Below are positions 16,278-25,396 of a stretch of DNA of 38,025 bases, piece by piece (position 1 is the first letter of the stretch; every line of letters begins with the position of its first letter). Source of the stretch: an uncultured Gammaproteobacteria bacterium (GTDB lineage: Bacteria > Pseudomonadota > Gammaproteobacteria > DRJJ01); assembly GCA_947258795.1 (NCBI GenBank), contig CAMYJU010000010.1:1-38025 (forward strand), written 5' to 3'. Made by a program: the position numbers and the translations under genes. The notes under the pieces were generated by a model. It did no database searches and was not told the DNA's origin. It saw nothing but the letters and a program-made list of their open reading frames with translations.

Positions 16278-17249
16278 ATGAAACGCAGAGACTTTCTTAA
16301 GCTGACGGCAGGCGGTACGGCCGCTTTGGCCTGTGGTGTCGCCGAGGCAAGACCGAACCTCGAAGCGAACGACAACGCCATCGGCATGCTATATGACTCC
16401 ACGCTTTGTGTCGGTTGCAAGGCCTGTGTAGCCAAGTGCAAGGAGGTCAACAACATGCCGCCGGAAATTGATGGCGACAAGCTGGCCTGGGATTCGGCAC
16501 GCGATCTGTCTGACAAGACCCATAATGTGATCAAGGTGTACAAAAACGGCACCGCCACCGTCAAGGATGCCGAGATCGATGGTTACTGTTTTGAAAAACG
16601 CAGTTGTATGCACTGTGTCGATCCCGGTTGCGTGTCGGTATGCCCGTGTACGGCCATGCGCATCGATGCCAAAACCGGCATCGTCACCCACCACCCGGAG
16701 GTCTGCATCGGCTGCCGTAACTGCATGGTCGGCTGCCCCTATAACGTACCGCAGTTTGAATACGACAATGTGTTCGGCCAGATCCAGAAATGTGAAATGT
16801 GTAATCAGCCCGGTGTCGAACGTATCGACAAGGGCATGATGACCGGCTGTGCCGAGGCCTGTCCGACCGGCGCGACCCTGTTCGGCACCCGTGAAACCCT
16901 GCTTGATGAAGCCAAACGCCGTATGGCACTGAAACCCGGTGAGATCTACAACTACCCCGTCGGTGATGTGCGCAAACCCGACAAGCATCATGAAAAGAAG
17001 GTGCCGGAATACAAACAGCATATCTGGGGCGAGAAGGAGGCCGGTGGCACCAATGTCATGCACATTTCATCGATACCATTCGACAAGCTGGGTATGCCAC
17101 CACTGGAAGAACGCTCGGCGGCCTCGGTTGCAGAGACCGTACAGCATACGGTGTACAACTTTATGGCGCTACCCGCGATCGCACTGGCCGGTCTGGCCTT
17201 TGTCGTAAATCGCAATATCGATGACGATGATGATGGAGGTGACGCATGA
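16278..17249 (+). CDS. hybA: Hydrogenase ferredoxin-type subunit, HybA-like
   Basis: This 323-residue protein has a short Tat signal, MKRRDFLKL, and four 4Cys motifs, starting at CVGCKACVAKC (near residue 44), CMHCVDPGCVSVCPC (near 112), CIGCRNCMVGCP (near 143) and CEMCNQPG...GCAEACP (near 174). Together they can hold four [4Fe-4S] clusters. A hydrophobic segment near residues 295-310 can anchor it in the membrane. In Hyb-type enzymes this subunit wires the small subunit to the NrfD-type quinone-reacting subunit, and the gene order here (hybO-hybA-hybB-hybC) supports that. The start lies nine bases after the hybO stop with GGGGGC before it. Its stop overlaps the hybB start. Confidence 0.93.
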   Translation: MKRRDFLKLTAGGTAALACGVAEARPNLEANDNAIGMLYDSTLCVGCKACVAKCKEVNNMPPEIDGDKLAWDSARDLSDKTHNVIKVYKNGTATVKDAEIDGYCFEKRSCMHCVDPGCVSVCPCTAMRIDAKTGIVTHHPEVCIGCRNCMVGCPYNVPQFEYDNVFGQIQKCEMCNQPGVERIDKGMMTGCAEACPTGATLFGTRETLLDEAKRRMALKPGEIYNYPVGDVRKPDKHHEKKVPEYKQHIWGEKEAGGTNVMHISSIPFDKLGMPPLEERSAASVAETVQHTVYNFMALPAIALAGLAFVVNRNIDDDDDGGDA

Positions 17250-18388
17250 GCGCATATCAGCCACTGGGCGGACGCATATTCACCAAACCGTTTATTGTAC
17301 TGTTCATTATCTTTCTGATCGGTTGCTTTTTCATGTACCAGCGCTTTGTCGTTGGTGGCATGGGTGCGGTCAGCAACCTGAATGACGGTTACGCCTGGGG
17401 TATCTGGGTGGTTTACGACATCATGATCGGCACCGCGTTTGCGTGCGGTGGCTATGCACTGGCATTCACCGTCTATGTGTTTAACAAGGGTAAATATCAC
17501 CCGCTGGTACGCCCGGCGGTACTGGCCAGTCTGCTCGGCTATGCACTGGGTGGTTTCAGCGCGTTTTTCGACATGGGTCGTTTCTGGCAGTTCTATGAAA
17601 TCTTTCTGCCCGGCAACTGGAATTTCAATTCAGCCATGCTCGAGGTGGGCCTGTGCGTAACCGCCTACATCATTATTTTGGCACTGGAGTTTGCACCCGC
17701 ACTGCTCGAACGCCTGGGCATGCATGGACTGCTGAAGGCGCTGAACAAGGTACTGTTCCTGATCATCGCGCTCGGTGTGTTGCTACCAACCATGCACCAG
17801 TCCTCTTTGGGTTCCCTGCTGATCGCAATGGGCCACAAGGTGCACCCGTTATGGCAAAGCATGCACCTGCAACCACTGTTTGCATTACTGAGCGCATTGA
17901 TCATGGGTTTCTCGATCGTGGTGTTCGAGGCCTCTTCGGCCGCGGTCGGCTTCGGGCGCAAGCCGGAGACGCCGCTACTGGCCGGTCTTGGTAAAGCAGT
18001 CATCGGGTTGCTGGCAGCATTCCTGGTCATTCGCCTGATCGTACTGATGGTTCAGGGCAGACTGGGACTGATCTTTGCCGGTGATTTTGCCTCGATGATG
18101 TTCATACTCGAGACCGCCCTGTTTGTGGTCCCGTTGTATATCCTGCTGTCGCCGACGCGCAGTCGCCGTGGCAGCCAGTTGTTGATTGCCGCGGTCAGCA
18201 TGTTACTCGGCGGTGCTATGTATCGCTTCGATGCCTACCTGATTACCTATAACCCGGGTCCCGGCTACAGCTATTTCCCGTCCGCACCGGAGATCATGAT
18301 CACGCTTGGCATCATTGCGCTGGAAATCATGATCTACCTGGTCGCGGTCAAGCTGCTGCCGGTACTGCATCGCGAAGAACACGCCTGA
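17246..18388 (+). CDS. hybB: Hydrogenase membrane subunit, HybB-like (NrfD/PsrC family)
   Basis: This 380-residue integral membrane protein has about ten helices. It starts with a short cytoplasmic segment and a first helix, FIVLFIIFLIGCFFMYQRF. The NLNDGYAWGIWVVYDI segment near residue 42 and YALGGFSAFFDMGRFWQFYE near residue 92 are typical of HybB/NrfD proteins, which react with quinone without haem. It would pass electrons from HybA into the quinone pool, or use the proton-motive force in reverse. The gene overlaps hybA by four bases (ATGA), implying translational coupling. It is followed by the large-subunit gene after 27 bases. Confidence 0.92.
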   Translation: MSAYQPLGGRIFTKPFIVLFIIFLIGCFFMYQRFVVGGMGAVSNLNDGYAWGIWVVYDIMIGTAFACGGYALAFTVYVFNKGKYHPLVRPAVLASLLGYALGGFSAFFDMGRFWQFYEIFLPGNWNFNSAMLEVGLCVTAYIIILALEFAPALLERLGMHGLLKALNKVLFLIIALGVLLPTMHQSSLGSLLIAMGHKVHPLWQSMHLQPLFALLSALIMGFSIVVFEASSAAVGFGRKPETPLLAGLGKAVIGLLAAFLVIRLIVLMVQGRLGLIFAGDFASMMFILETALFVVPLYILLSPTRSRRGSQLLIAAVSMLLGGAMYRFDAYLITYNPGPGYSYFPSAPEIMITLGIIALEIMIYLVAVKLLPVLHREEHA

Positions 18389-18415
18389 ACTGGAACAAGA
18401 TGAGGAGAAGACATT

Positions 18416-20119
18416 GTGACTACACGTATTACAGTTGATCCGATTACCCGCATCGAGGGGCATCTTCGTATCGATGTTGAGGTGGATAACGGCAAGGTCA
18501 GCAAGGCCTGGTCATCAGGCCAGATGTGGCGTGGCATCGAGAAGATACTGGAAGGCCGTGACCCGCGTGAGGCCTGGAGCTATACACAGCGCTTTTGCGG
18601 TGTCTGCACCACGGTACATGCGATCACCTCAGTGCGCGCAGTCGAAAACGCATTGCAAATGGAAATACCACTCAACGCCCAGTTGATCCGCAACATCATC
18701 CAGACCGCCCATGCCGTCCACGACCATATGGTCCACTTTTATCACTTATCGGCAGTGGACTGGGTCGACGTGGTATCCGCGCTGGATGCCGATCCGGTGG
18801 CAACTGCCAAACTGGCCGAGTCGCTATCGGACTGGCACCTGAACGGACCCCATGAAATGAAGGCGGTACAGGAAAGGCTGAAGACCTTTGTTGGCAGTGG
18901 TCAACTGGGCCCCTTTGCCAGTGGTTACTGGGGACATCCGGCGATGAAGCTGCCCCCTGAAGTCAACCTGCTGGCCGTGGCCCACTACCTGCAAGCGCTG
19001 GATGTGCAGATCCTGGCCAACAAGGTTGTCGCCATCCTCGGCGGCAAGACACCCCATATCCAGAACGTTGCGGTCGGTGGTGTCAGCAACTCGATCGGTC
19101 ATGACGCACCATCGGTACTGAATATCGAACGCCTGATGCTGATCAAGAATTTTATCGACAAGCTCGACCACTTCGTCAAATCCACCTACCTGACCGATGT
19201 ACCCGCAGTGGGTGCGTTCTACCTGGACTGGGCCGGTATCGGCGGTGGTGTGAACAACTATCTGTCGGTACCGGATTGCCCGCAGGATACCAAGGGCACC
19301 CAATTCGACCTGCCCGGCGGTTATATCGACAATGGCGACCTCGCCAGCTTCAAGCCGATTACGACATTTAATGATGAGTATTTCCGTGACGGCGTCGCAG
19401 AGAGCTCCAAACACTCATGGTATACCGGCGACAAGGCCCTGCATCCATGGGAAGGCGAGACCGAACCGCAGTACACCGAGTTCCAGGACGACGGCCAGTA
19501 TTCCTGGGTCAAGTCGCCGACCTTCTATGGCAAACGCGCAGAAGTCGGACCGTTGGCCGATGTGCTGGTAGGTGTTGCTTCAGGCAATGAGCTTTACAAG
19601 AAATACCTGGACCAGGTGATGGGAACCCTGAAGGCCGTGTCCAAAAACCCGGATATCCCGCTGGCTGCGGTACACTCAACCATCGGTCGTCATGCCGCCC
19701 GTGCGGTACGCTGTGCGGTCATGGTGGATACCCTGAAAGACCAATGGCAAAAACTGGTCGACAATATCGGTACCGGTGACCTGGATACCTTCAACCCGCC
19801 GGAGTTCCCGAAGGGCGAGATCAAGGGAGTCGGCTTCCACCAGGCGCCGCGTGGCACCCTGTCTCACTGGGTGGTAATCGAAGACGCCAAGATCAAGAAT
19901 TACCAGGCCGTGGTACCCAGTACCTGGAATGCCGGTCCGCGCGATGCCGATGACGAGCCCGGTCCGTACGAGTCCTCCTTACTGGATAACCCGGTAGCCG
20001 ACCCGGAGAAACCACTGGAGATCCTGCGTACGGTGCATTCCTTCGATCCCTGTATTGCCTGTGCCATCCACATGGTGGATACCGAGCAGAAAGAGATCGT
20101 CAAGGTCAAGGCCATGTAA
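18416..20119 (+). CDS. hybC: [NiFe]-hydrogenase catalytic large subunit, HybC-like
   Basis: This 567-residue subunit binds the NiFe(CN)2CO site. The N-terminal motif RFCGVCTTVHA supplies C61 and C64. The C-terminal motif DPCIACAIH supplies C546 and C549 and ends at H552, followed by a 15-residue tail (MVDTEQKEIVKVKAM) that the endopeptidase encoded next should remove after nickel insertion. The start is GTG with GAGGAGAAG immediately upstream. There is no signal peptide, as expected for a subunit carried by the Tat signal of its partner. All four nickel-binding cysteines are present, so the active site looks normal despite the odd proximal cluster in the small subunit. Confidence 0.96.
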   Translation: MTTRITVDPITRIEGHLRIDVEVDNGKVSKAWSSGQMWRGIEKILEGRDPREAWSYTQRFCGVCTTVHAITSVRAVENALQMEIPLNAQLIRNIIQTAHAVHDHMVHFYHLSAVDWVDVVSALDADPVATAKLAESLSDWHLNGPHEMKAVQERLKTFVGSGQLGPFASGYWGHPAMKLPPEVNLLAVAHYLQALDVQILANKVVAILGGKTPHIQNVAVGGVSNSIGHDAPSVLNIERLMLIKNFIDKLDHFVKSTYLTDVPAVGAFYLDWAGIGGGVNNYLSVPDCPQDTKGTQFDLPGGYIDNGDLASFKPITTFNDEYFRDGVAESSKHSWYTGDKALHPWEGETEPQYTEFQDDGQYSWVKSPTFYGKRAEVGPLADVLVGVASGNELYKKYLDQVMGTLKAVSKNPDIPLAAVHSTIGRHAARAVRCAVMVDTLKDQWQKLVDNIGTGDLDTFNPPEFPKGEIKGVGFHQAPRGTLSHWVVIEDAKIKNYQAVVPSTWNAGPRDADDEPGPYESSLLDNPVADPEKPLEILRTVHSFDPCIACAIHMVDTEQKEIVKVKAM

Positions 20120-20121
20120 AC

Positions 20122-20694
20122 ATGCCGGGTAGCGAAATCATGACAGAAAAAAAACACAGGGTACTGATTATCGGCATGGGCAATGTGCTGATGCAGGACG
20201 AAGGGGTTGGCGTACGCGCCGTAGAGGAGCTGGAGAATCGCTATCTGATACCCGACAGCGTCAGGGTGGTCGATGGCGGTACCACCGGCATGGAACTGTT
20301 CGACCCGATTCGACACTGCGAACACCTGATCGTCGCCGATGCGGTCAACACCGGTGACCCGTATGGAACCCTGGTGCGCATTGCCAATCAAGACGTGCCG
20401 GCGTTTTTTCAGACCAAACTCTCGAACCATCAACTTGGGCTGTCTGACCTGCTCGCGCTGCTCAGCCTGAAAGGTGAAACACCCGCACATGTCGCGATCA
20501 TCGGCATGGTACCGCACTCACTCGAACAACGGCTGGGCCTGACTGCCGAGGCCGAGGCCGGTCTGGATAACATGGTCGACATGCTGGTGCAGGAACTGGC
20601 CGGACTCGGTATCGAGCTACAGCAACGTAGCGAAGTACGAATCGGTCACTGGCGCAGGGAAGCCGAGCGTGAGGAACAGGCCACATGTGCATAG
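20122..20694 (+). CDS. hybD: Hydrogenase maturation endopeptidase, HybD-like
   Basis: This product of about 190 residues belongs to the HybD/HupD/HyaD family, which cuts the C-terminal tail off the nickel-loaded large subunit. The nickel-probing residues are visible: the Glu in GMGNVLMQDEGVGVRAVEEL, the Asp in VDGGTTGMELFD, and the His in KLSNHQLGLSDLL. The upstream ATG gives a six-residue extension (MPGSEI). The start at 20140 (MTEKKHRVLIIGMGN) fits the family length better, and neither has a strong ribosome binding site. The gene follows hybC after two bases and overlaps the next gene by ten, which supports co-translation. Confidence 0.93.
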   Translation: MPGSEIMTEKKHRVLIIGMGNVLMQDEGVGVRAVEELENRYLIPDSVRVVDGGTTGMELFDPIRHCEHLIVADAVNTGDPYGTLVRIANQDVPAFFQTKLSNHQLGLSDLLALLSLKGETPAHVAIIGMVPHSLEQRLGLTAEAEAGLDNMVDMLVQELAGLGIELQQRSEVRIGHWRREAEREEQATCA

Positions 20695-20972
20695 GCATAC
20701 CTGTGCAGATTATCGAGGCAGGCGAATTTATGGCGCAGGCCAAAGGCCGCAACGGCATACAGGCGGTGAATATGATGTTGATCGGCAGCCAGCCGGTCGG
20801 CACCTGGGTGCTGAATTTTCTTGGCTCGGCACGTGAAGTCATCAGCGAACAGGACGCGATCAATATCAACAAGGCGCTCGACGGACTGGAGGCGATCATG
20901 CAGGGTGAACAGGACGTCGATGTCGATCACTATTTCCCCGGTCTGGGCGCGACTTCGGAGGCAGGCTTATGA
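20685..20972 (+). CDS. hupF: HupF/HypC-family hydrogenase chaperone
   Basis: This 95-residue protein starts MCIGIPVQIIEAGEF, with the Cys2 that HypC-family proteins use to hold the Fe(CN)2CO unit or the apo-large subunit. The body (VNMMLIGSQPVGTWVLNFLG, then SAREVISEQDAININKALDG) is typical of the longer HupF branch rather than HypC itself, and a distinct HypC is encoded at 28428. It probably serves the large subunit encoded just upstream. HupF has been proposed to protect large-subunit maturation under oxygen in rhizobia. The gene overlaps hybD (ten bases) and hybE (four bases). Confidence 0.88.
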   Translation: MCIGIPVQIIEAGEFMAQAKGRNGIQAVNMMLIGSQPVGTWVLNFLGSAREVISEQDAININKALDGLEAIMQGEQDVDVDHYFPGLGATSEAGL

Positions 20973-21580
20973 ATGATCCACAAACCGCGGCCGCACAGGT
21001 ACAACAGGCCTTCGAAAAGATCTGGCATGAACAAATGGCCGGTATCGATATCCTGAACCCTCGGCTCAGCGTACAAACCCTCGGCTTTCAGCCTTACCGC
21101 AATCGTGTGATCGGTCTGGTGATCACACCCTGGCTGATGGCGCTGATCATGCTGCCGGGTGAGGACGATGACTGGACGGAACTGGAGCTGGGTAAAAAAA
21201 AGCCGCACCGGTTTCCATCAGGCACCCGAAAATTCATGGTCAACGAGTTCGACGGTATCGGTGTATGCCAGACCCATTCACTGTATTCACCCATGCATGA
21301 GTTCGAAAGCCAGGATCATGCACTGGCCGCCGCACAGGGGGTTCTTGATACCCTGATGGTCGAAGGTGATCCGAGCATGGAAGAACCCGCCGCCCATGAG
21401 CCGCCCGCCTGCACCCGGCGTGGCGAGGCCACGGCCGAGGTCCGGCTTGAGGATTTTGCGACCATAGAGCCAACCCAGCCTGTTGCACCGACCGCTTGCG
21501 CATCACCTGGCGGCACGCAGTCAAACAAGACCCTGTCGCGCCGCGACTTACTACGCGGCAGTTTCCTGCGACAGGGCTGA
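20969..21580 (+). CDS. hybE: HybE/HupJ-family hydrogenase assembly chaperone
   Basis: This 203-residue cytoplasmic protein has the HybE/HupJ core: an N-terminal helix, VQQAFEKIWHEQMAGIDILN, then LGFQPYRNRVIGLVITPWLM near residue 37 and a LPSGTRKF-like FPSGTRKFMVNEFDGIGVCQ near residue 86. HybE is thought to keep the small-subunit precursor from early Tat export until it has its clusters. After a Pro/Ala-rich linker the protein ends with LSRRDLLRGSFLRQG, which resembles a twin-arginine motif but lies at the C-terminus. The start overlaps the hupF stop by four bases. The nickel-permease-like gene follows after eight bases. Confidence 0.9.
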   Translation: MNDPQTAAAQVQQAFEKIWHEQMAGIDILNPRLSVQTLGFQPYRNRVIGLVITPWLMALIMLPGEDDDWTELELGKKKPHRFPSGTRKFMVNEFDGIGVCQTHSLYSPMHEFESQDHALAAAQGVLDTLMVEGDPSMEEPAAHEPPACTRRGEATAEVRLEDFATIEPTQPVAPTACASPGGTQSNKTLSRRDLLRGSFLRQG

Positions 21581-21588
21581 AAGCGGAT

Positions 21589-22299
21589 ATGGCCAGTCTG
21601 TTATTCATAGGTTTATTGATCGGCATGCGTCATGCGCTGGATGCAGACCACGTCGCTGCGGTCGCCACACTGGTCAGCCGTAAACAGTCACTGGCCAGCA
21701 CCATAATCCAGGGCAGCCTATGGGGACTGGGACACACCCTGACCCTGCTGCTGTTCGGTTCTGTCGTGATTTTCATGGATACGGTCATGCCGGCGCAACT
21801 CGTAGCGGGTCTGGAACTGGCGGTTGGCCTGATGCTGATCCTGCTCGGTGCAGACGTACTGCGACGTATGATACGCGAAAAGGTGCATTTTCATTCTCAC
21901 CGGCACAACGACAATCACGCCCACTTTCATGCCCATTCACACGCCGGCGAGCGTGGTGCACATGAGGCCTCAGCGCATGACCACGAGCACCCGCGCGGTT
22001 TTCCGCTGCGCGCACTAATGGTCGGGCTGATGCATGGCATGGCCGGATCGGCCGCGGTAATCATCCTGGCACTGGAGACCGTCACCAGCCCGGTGCAGGG
22101 TGTGATCTATATACTGGTATTCGGTATCGGTTCAATGCTGGGCATGGCATTACTGTCGATGGTGATTTCGATACCGCTGTTTCTATCCGCAAAAAAACTG
22201 ACCTGGGCGCATAACGGCTTTCAGTCAGTGGCTGGCATCATTAGTATCACCCTCGGTGCATTCGTGCTGTTACAGCATGGCGCCCTGCTGAGCGTATAA
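21589..22299 (+). CDS. Nickel/cobalt-type permease (NiCoT/UreH-like)
   Basis: This 236-residue membrane protein has about six helices. The first helix carries RHALDADHVAAV near residue 14, matching the HxxxDxDH signature of NiCoT nickel/cobalt permeases. A histidine-rich loop, roughly residues 101-135 (HFHSHRHNDNHAHFHAHSH and on), probably gathers metal ions. A second GLMHGMAGSAAVIILALE motif opens the latter half. I chose the ATG at 21589 because the family begins there, and codons further upstream overlap hybE in another frame. As the last gene of the hydrogenase operon it likely supplies nickel for the active site. Shorter than classical NiCoT proteins, it fits the UreH/HupE-like branch. 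Confidence 0.85.
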   Translation: MASLLFIGLLIGMRHALDADHVAAVATLVSRKQSLASTIIQGSLWGLGHTLTLLLFGSVVIFMDTVMPAQLVAGLELAVGLMLILLGADVLRRMIREKVHFHSHRHNDNHAHFHAHSHAGERGAHEASAHDHEHPRGFPLRALMVGLMHGMAGSAAVIILALETVTSPVQGVIYILVFGIGSMLGMALLSMVISIPLFLSAKKLTWAHNGFQSVAGIISITLGAFVLLQHGALLSV

Positions 22300-22600
22300 G
22301 AGAAATAAAACCAGTCTCATCGGAATGTGTAGTAACCATAATCTGGATGTGATCGACCCAAAGCGGTCTATTGGATAAATCTAATGATGTTCTCAAACCA
22401 GCCAATAGCAAACATTCTGTCGGACTTTATCGCCAGTACATTCTCAATTACCTGAATTAACCACGATAATTTACCATCCGAGTAGTGTGTTGTGATGTCA
22501 ATTGGTGGGTGTCCTGTAGACCTCTCTTCCAGTGGAGTTTGTCAGAGAAACTGCTAATATGAATTAAAGGTATTAGTTTATTCGCAAACACAGGCTATAA
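22300..22600. other. Intergenic region before the GGDEF/EAL gene
   Basis: I see no gene or RNA in these 301 bases. No hairpin terminator for the hydrogenase operon is evident. The sequence becomes AT-richer towards the next gene, marking the edge of the high-GC hydrogenase block. Confidence 0.4.
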
Positions 22601-24691
22601 GTGACTGTTACTAAAAAGAATCTAAACAAGGCCGGGAAGCCGGTATCGTATGATACCGATTTATCCCATGAAGAACTAATTGCTATTATCGACGGCATGC
22701 AGGATACCTTTTATAGGACCGACAGTGATGGTTGGTTGAAATATATTTCCAAGTCAGTAGAGCGCCTATTGGGTTTTAAACCTGAAGAGCTTCTCGGCAC
22801 GAAATTGTCAGACTTGTACGTAGAACCTGATGGACGGGAAAAATTTCTTGTCGCTTTTCAGGAGGCAGAGGGGGATATCGAAGGCTATGAAGCCCCCTTG
22901 CATGATAAGAATGGTCAGATCGTCTGGGTATCTACCAATGCTCATTTTTATCGAGGTCTAGATGGCGAGATTCAGGGAGTCGAGGGTACTACACGTGATG
23001 TGACGACACGCATCATGCAACAGCAAGAACTCAATCGCCTGAAAAGTACCTTGGATAAAACGCTGGATTGTGTTTTCATGTTTGAGCCTGAGACTTTAAA
23101 CTTTTTCTATGTCAATGAGGGAGCGATAAAGCAGGTCGGATACAGTGCCGAAGAACTGTTGCAAATGACACCATACGATATTAAGCCTGCTTACAGTGAG
23201 GCGCAATTTCGCAAGCTGTTGCAATCCTTGACCGATGGACGCAACACTACACTAACCTTTGAAACCATTCATCGTCACAAACAAGGGCATGAAGTTCCGG
23301 TAGAGATATTTCTTCAGTACATCAAACCAGAAAATGAGTCACCACGCTTTGTGGCGATCGTACGTGACCTGAGTGAACGTTTAGAGGTGCAGGAAAAATT
23401 ACGTCACCTTGCACACCATGATTCTCTTACTAACCTGCCTAATCGACTTTTATTCATGGACCGTCTGGAGCATGCCCTGACACGCTATCGCGAAGAAGGG
23501 CAAGTGGCCATTTTATTTCTTGACCTGGATCGCTTCAAGGTGATTAACGATACCCTGGGCCATGCAAGTGGAGACAAGGTGCTACAAATGCTGGGTGAGC
23601 GCATAAATGCATGTATACGCAAGGAAGATACCCTGGCGCGCCTGTCAGGCGATGAGTTTGCCATCATTCTAGAGGACGTGTTTTCGAGCGAAGTGGTGAT
23701 GACGGTTGCCAGACATGTTCTGGATGAACTGGTTAATCCTTTTGTTGTAGAAGGGCATGAATTGTTTATTACCACCAGTATAGGCATCAGCATGTCGCCT
23801 GACGATGGTGAGGATTCGCTGACTTTATTAAAGAATGCGGATATTGCCATGTACCGCGCCAAGGACCTGGGGCGAAATACCTATCAATTTTTTTCACCTG
23901 ATATGAGTACTAAGGCTTTCGAGCGTCTAAGTCTTGAGACCAGTTTACGCTACGCGCTTGAACGTGAACAATTTATGTTGGTATATCAACCCCAAGTGGA
24001 TATAGAGACAGGTAAAATTATTGGTGTTGAGGCATTGTTACGTTGGCAACATCCTGATCTTGGCATTGTCGGCCCGAGTGATTTTATTCCTATATTGGAG
24101 GAGACAGGGCTTATTGTGCCCGTCGGTGAATGGCTGTTGTATAAGGCATGCACCCAAGCGAAGGCATGGCAAAAAAAGTATGACACTGACTTGCGTATCG
24201 CAGTAAATCTTTCCGCACGACAGTTCAATGATGTTGGCCTGGTTTCTATAGTGGATTATTGTCTTGTAAGAACAAAGTTACCCGCCCAGAATTTGGAATT
24301 GGAAATTACCGAAAGTGTTATCATGCAAGACAAGAAACGGATTGGCAGCGCATTTCAAGCATTTGAGGATATGGGGGTCAGAATTGCCATTGATGATTTC
24401 GGTACAGGTTATTCTTCATTAAGTTATCTAAAAAGATTTCCGATTGATACCATTAAGGTGGATAGAAGTTTTATTCGCGATGTGACGACGGACTCGGATG
24501 ATGCCGCCATTGTGTCAGCCATTATCGCTATGGCAAAAAGTCTCAAGCTGGATATTGTGGCAGAAGGTGTTGAAACAAATGAACAAATGGAATTTGTTAC
24601 GGTAAAAGGTTGCTCTGCAATGCAGGGCTATTTATTTAGTGAGCCGCTAACACCAGAAAATATGGATAAACTATTAGCTAAACACAGATAA
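22601..24691 (+). CDS. PAS-PAS-GGDEF-EAL cyclic-di-GMP enzyme
   Basis: This 696-residue cytoplasmic protein starts with GTG. Two PAS domains (about residues 22-140 and 150-265) precede a GGDEF domain with an SGDEF catalytic loop at 349-353 and an RKED inhibitory site five residues before it. An EAL domain starts near 440, with EALLRW at 477, NLSARQF, ESVIMQ, DDFGTGYSSLSYL and EGVET, so all main phosphodiesterase motifs are present. Both synthesis and breakdown of cyclic-di-GMP are possible, with the PAS domains sensing a signal or binding a cofactor. No membrane segment is seen. The gene is AT-richer than the hydrogenase genes on either side and sits between them, so a link to H2 metabolism is only positional. 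Confidence 0.93.
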   Translation: MTVTKKNLNKAGKPVSYDTDLSHEELIAIIDGMQDTFYRTDSDGWLKYISKSVERLLGFKPEELLGTKLSDLYVEPDGREKFLVAFQEAEGDIEGYEAPLHDKNGQIVWVSTNAHFYRGLDGEIQGVEGTTRDVTTRIMQQQELNRLKSTLDKTLDCVFMFEPETLNFFYVNEGAIKQVGYSAEELLQMTPYDIKPAYSEAQFRKLLQSLTDGRNTTLTFETIHRHKQGHEVPVEIFLQYIKPENESPRFVAIVRDLSERLEVQEKLRHLAHHDSLTNLPNRLLFMDRLEHALTRYREEGQVAILFLDLDRFKVINDTLGHASGDKVLQMLGERINACIRKEDTLARLSGDEFAIILEDVFSSEVVMTVARHVLDELVNPFVVEGHELFITTSIGISMSPDDGEDSLTLLKNADIAMYRAKDLGRNTYQFFSPDMSTKAFERLSLETSLRYALEREQFMLVYQPQVDIETGKIIGVEALLRWQHPDLGIVGPSDFIPILEETGLIVPVGEWLLYKACTQAKAWQKKYDTDLRIAVNLSARQFNDVGLVSIVDYCLVRTKLPAQNLELEITESVIMQDKKRIGSAFQAFEDMGVRIAIDDFGTGYSSLSYLKRFPIDTIKVDRSFIRDVTTDSDDAAIVSAIIAMAKSLKLDIVAEGVETNEQMEFVTVKGCSAMQGYLFSEPLTPENMDKLLAKHR

Positions 24692-24723
24692 GCTGTAATT
24701 TAAAAAAAATCAATCAAAAAAAC

Positions 24724-24776
24724 AGGGGCAGAGAGCAATTGTTTCTAATATTAGAGAATATTGCTCTCTGACCCCT
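24724..24776. terminator. Long inverted repeat after the GGDEF/EAL gene
   Basis: AGGGGCAGAGAGCAAT (24724-24739) pairs with ATTGCTCTCTGACCCCT (24760-24776), leaving one bulged A, around a loop that itself contains the palindrome CTAATATTAG. It follows the stop at 24691 by about 30 bases and precedes ATTTATT. It can serve as a bidirectional terminator, or it may be a dispersed REP-like element. Confidence 0.6.
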
Positions 24777-24909
24777 ATTTATTGCGTGAAATCCTTCCTG
24801 ACTATTCAACAAGTTAGCTGAAGAAAAGTTTTTTTCACTAATTTCTCACAACACACCTCTATGCTAGACATTAAGTCAATTATCCTGAACAAGGCAGGAG
24901 AAGAACCGC

Positions 24910-25299
24910 ATGAGATGTTTAGTTGTAATCATGGCGTTGCTATCCGCTACGGCCGTCGCCGCACAACCCGCCAGCCATGTCAGCGAACTGGAGTCTAGTC
25001 TCGAAGCCGTGGATCTGGAGATGATCGAGCTGTTGCAATTGCGTGACGATCAGATCGATGGATACCTCAAAGTCATACGTACCCAACGTAAAGCCTTGGC
25101 GGTACTATCCGATACTCAATGGCAGAAACAACTGGGCCTGTATAAAGGCACTATAGATAAGTTGAAACCAGTGCTGAATGAAGTCCAACTGGCGAAGTTC
25201 TCTGCCTACCTCGGTTGTCTGATAGTAGAACGTGAGTACGATGTGCAATTGAGCATGGAAACTATCGGGATCGGCGAGATAGATCAAGAGTTACCATAA
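24910..25299 (+). CDS. Small exported helical protein, unknown function
   Basis: This 129-residue protein has a signal peptide (MRCLVVIMALLSATAVAA, likely cleaved near residue 18-19). The mature part is almost entirely helical, with a leucine-rich ELESSLEAVDLEMIELLQLR followed by RTQRKALAVLSDTQWQKQLG. This recalls periplasmic Spy/CpxP-like helical proteins, but the LTxxQ repeat motif is not present, so I leave it unnamed. One cysteine (C108) remains in the mature part. GGCAGGAGAAG lies just upstream of the ATG, giving a strong ribosome binding site. It is monocistronic, between the hairpin at 24776 and the GIY-YIG remnant. Confidence 0.7.
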   Translation: MRCLVVIMALLSATAVAAQPASHVSELESSLEAVDLEMIELLQLRDDQIDGYLKVIRTQRKALAVLSDTQWQKQLGLYKGTIDKLKPVLNEVQLAKFSAYLGCLIVEREYDVQLSMETIGIGEIDQELP

Positions 25300-25396
25300 G
25301 TCGGACTTGATCCGAGAAACCATGCCCGAACGCCAGCTACTGGAGACAGCCATGATTTGGGAGATGACTAAACGCTGCGGAGTGACCTACATTACT

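Noticed and set aside
18824-19414. Long minus-strand frames within the large-subunit gene and other hydrogenase genes
   Set aside because: They mirror strongly coding plus-strand genes with high GC third positions and show no domains.
21496-21588. Longer start for the nickel-permease-like gene
   Set aside because: The extra residues overlap hybE in another frame and do not look like a membrane-protein N-terminus. The NiCoT-like helix starts at 21589.
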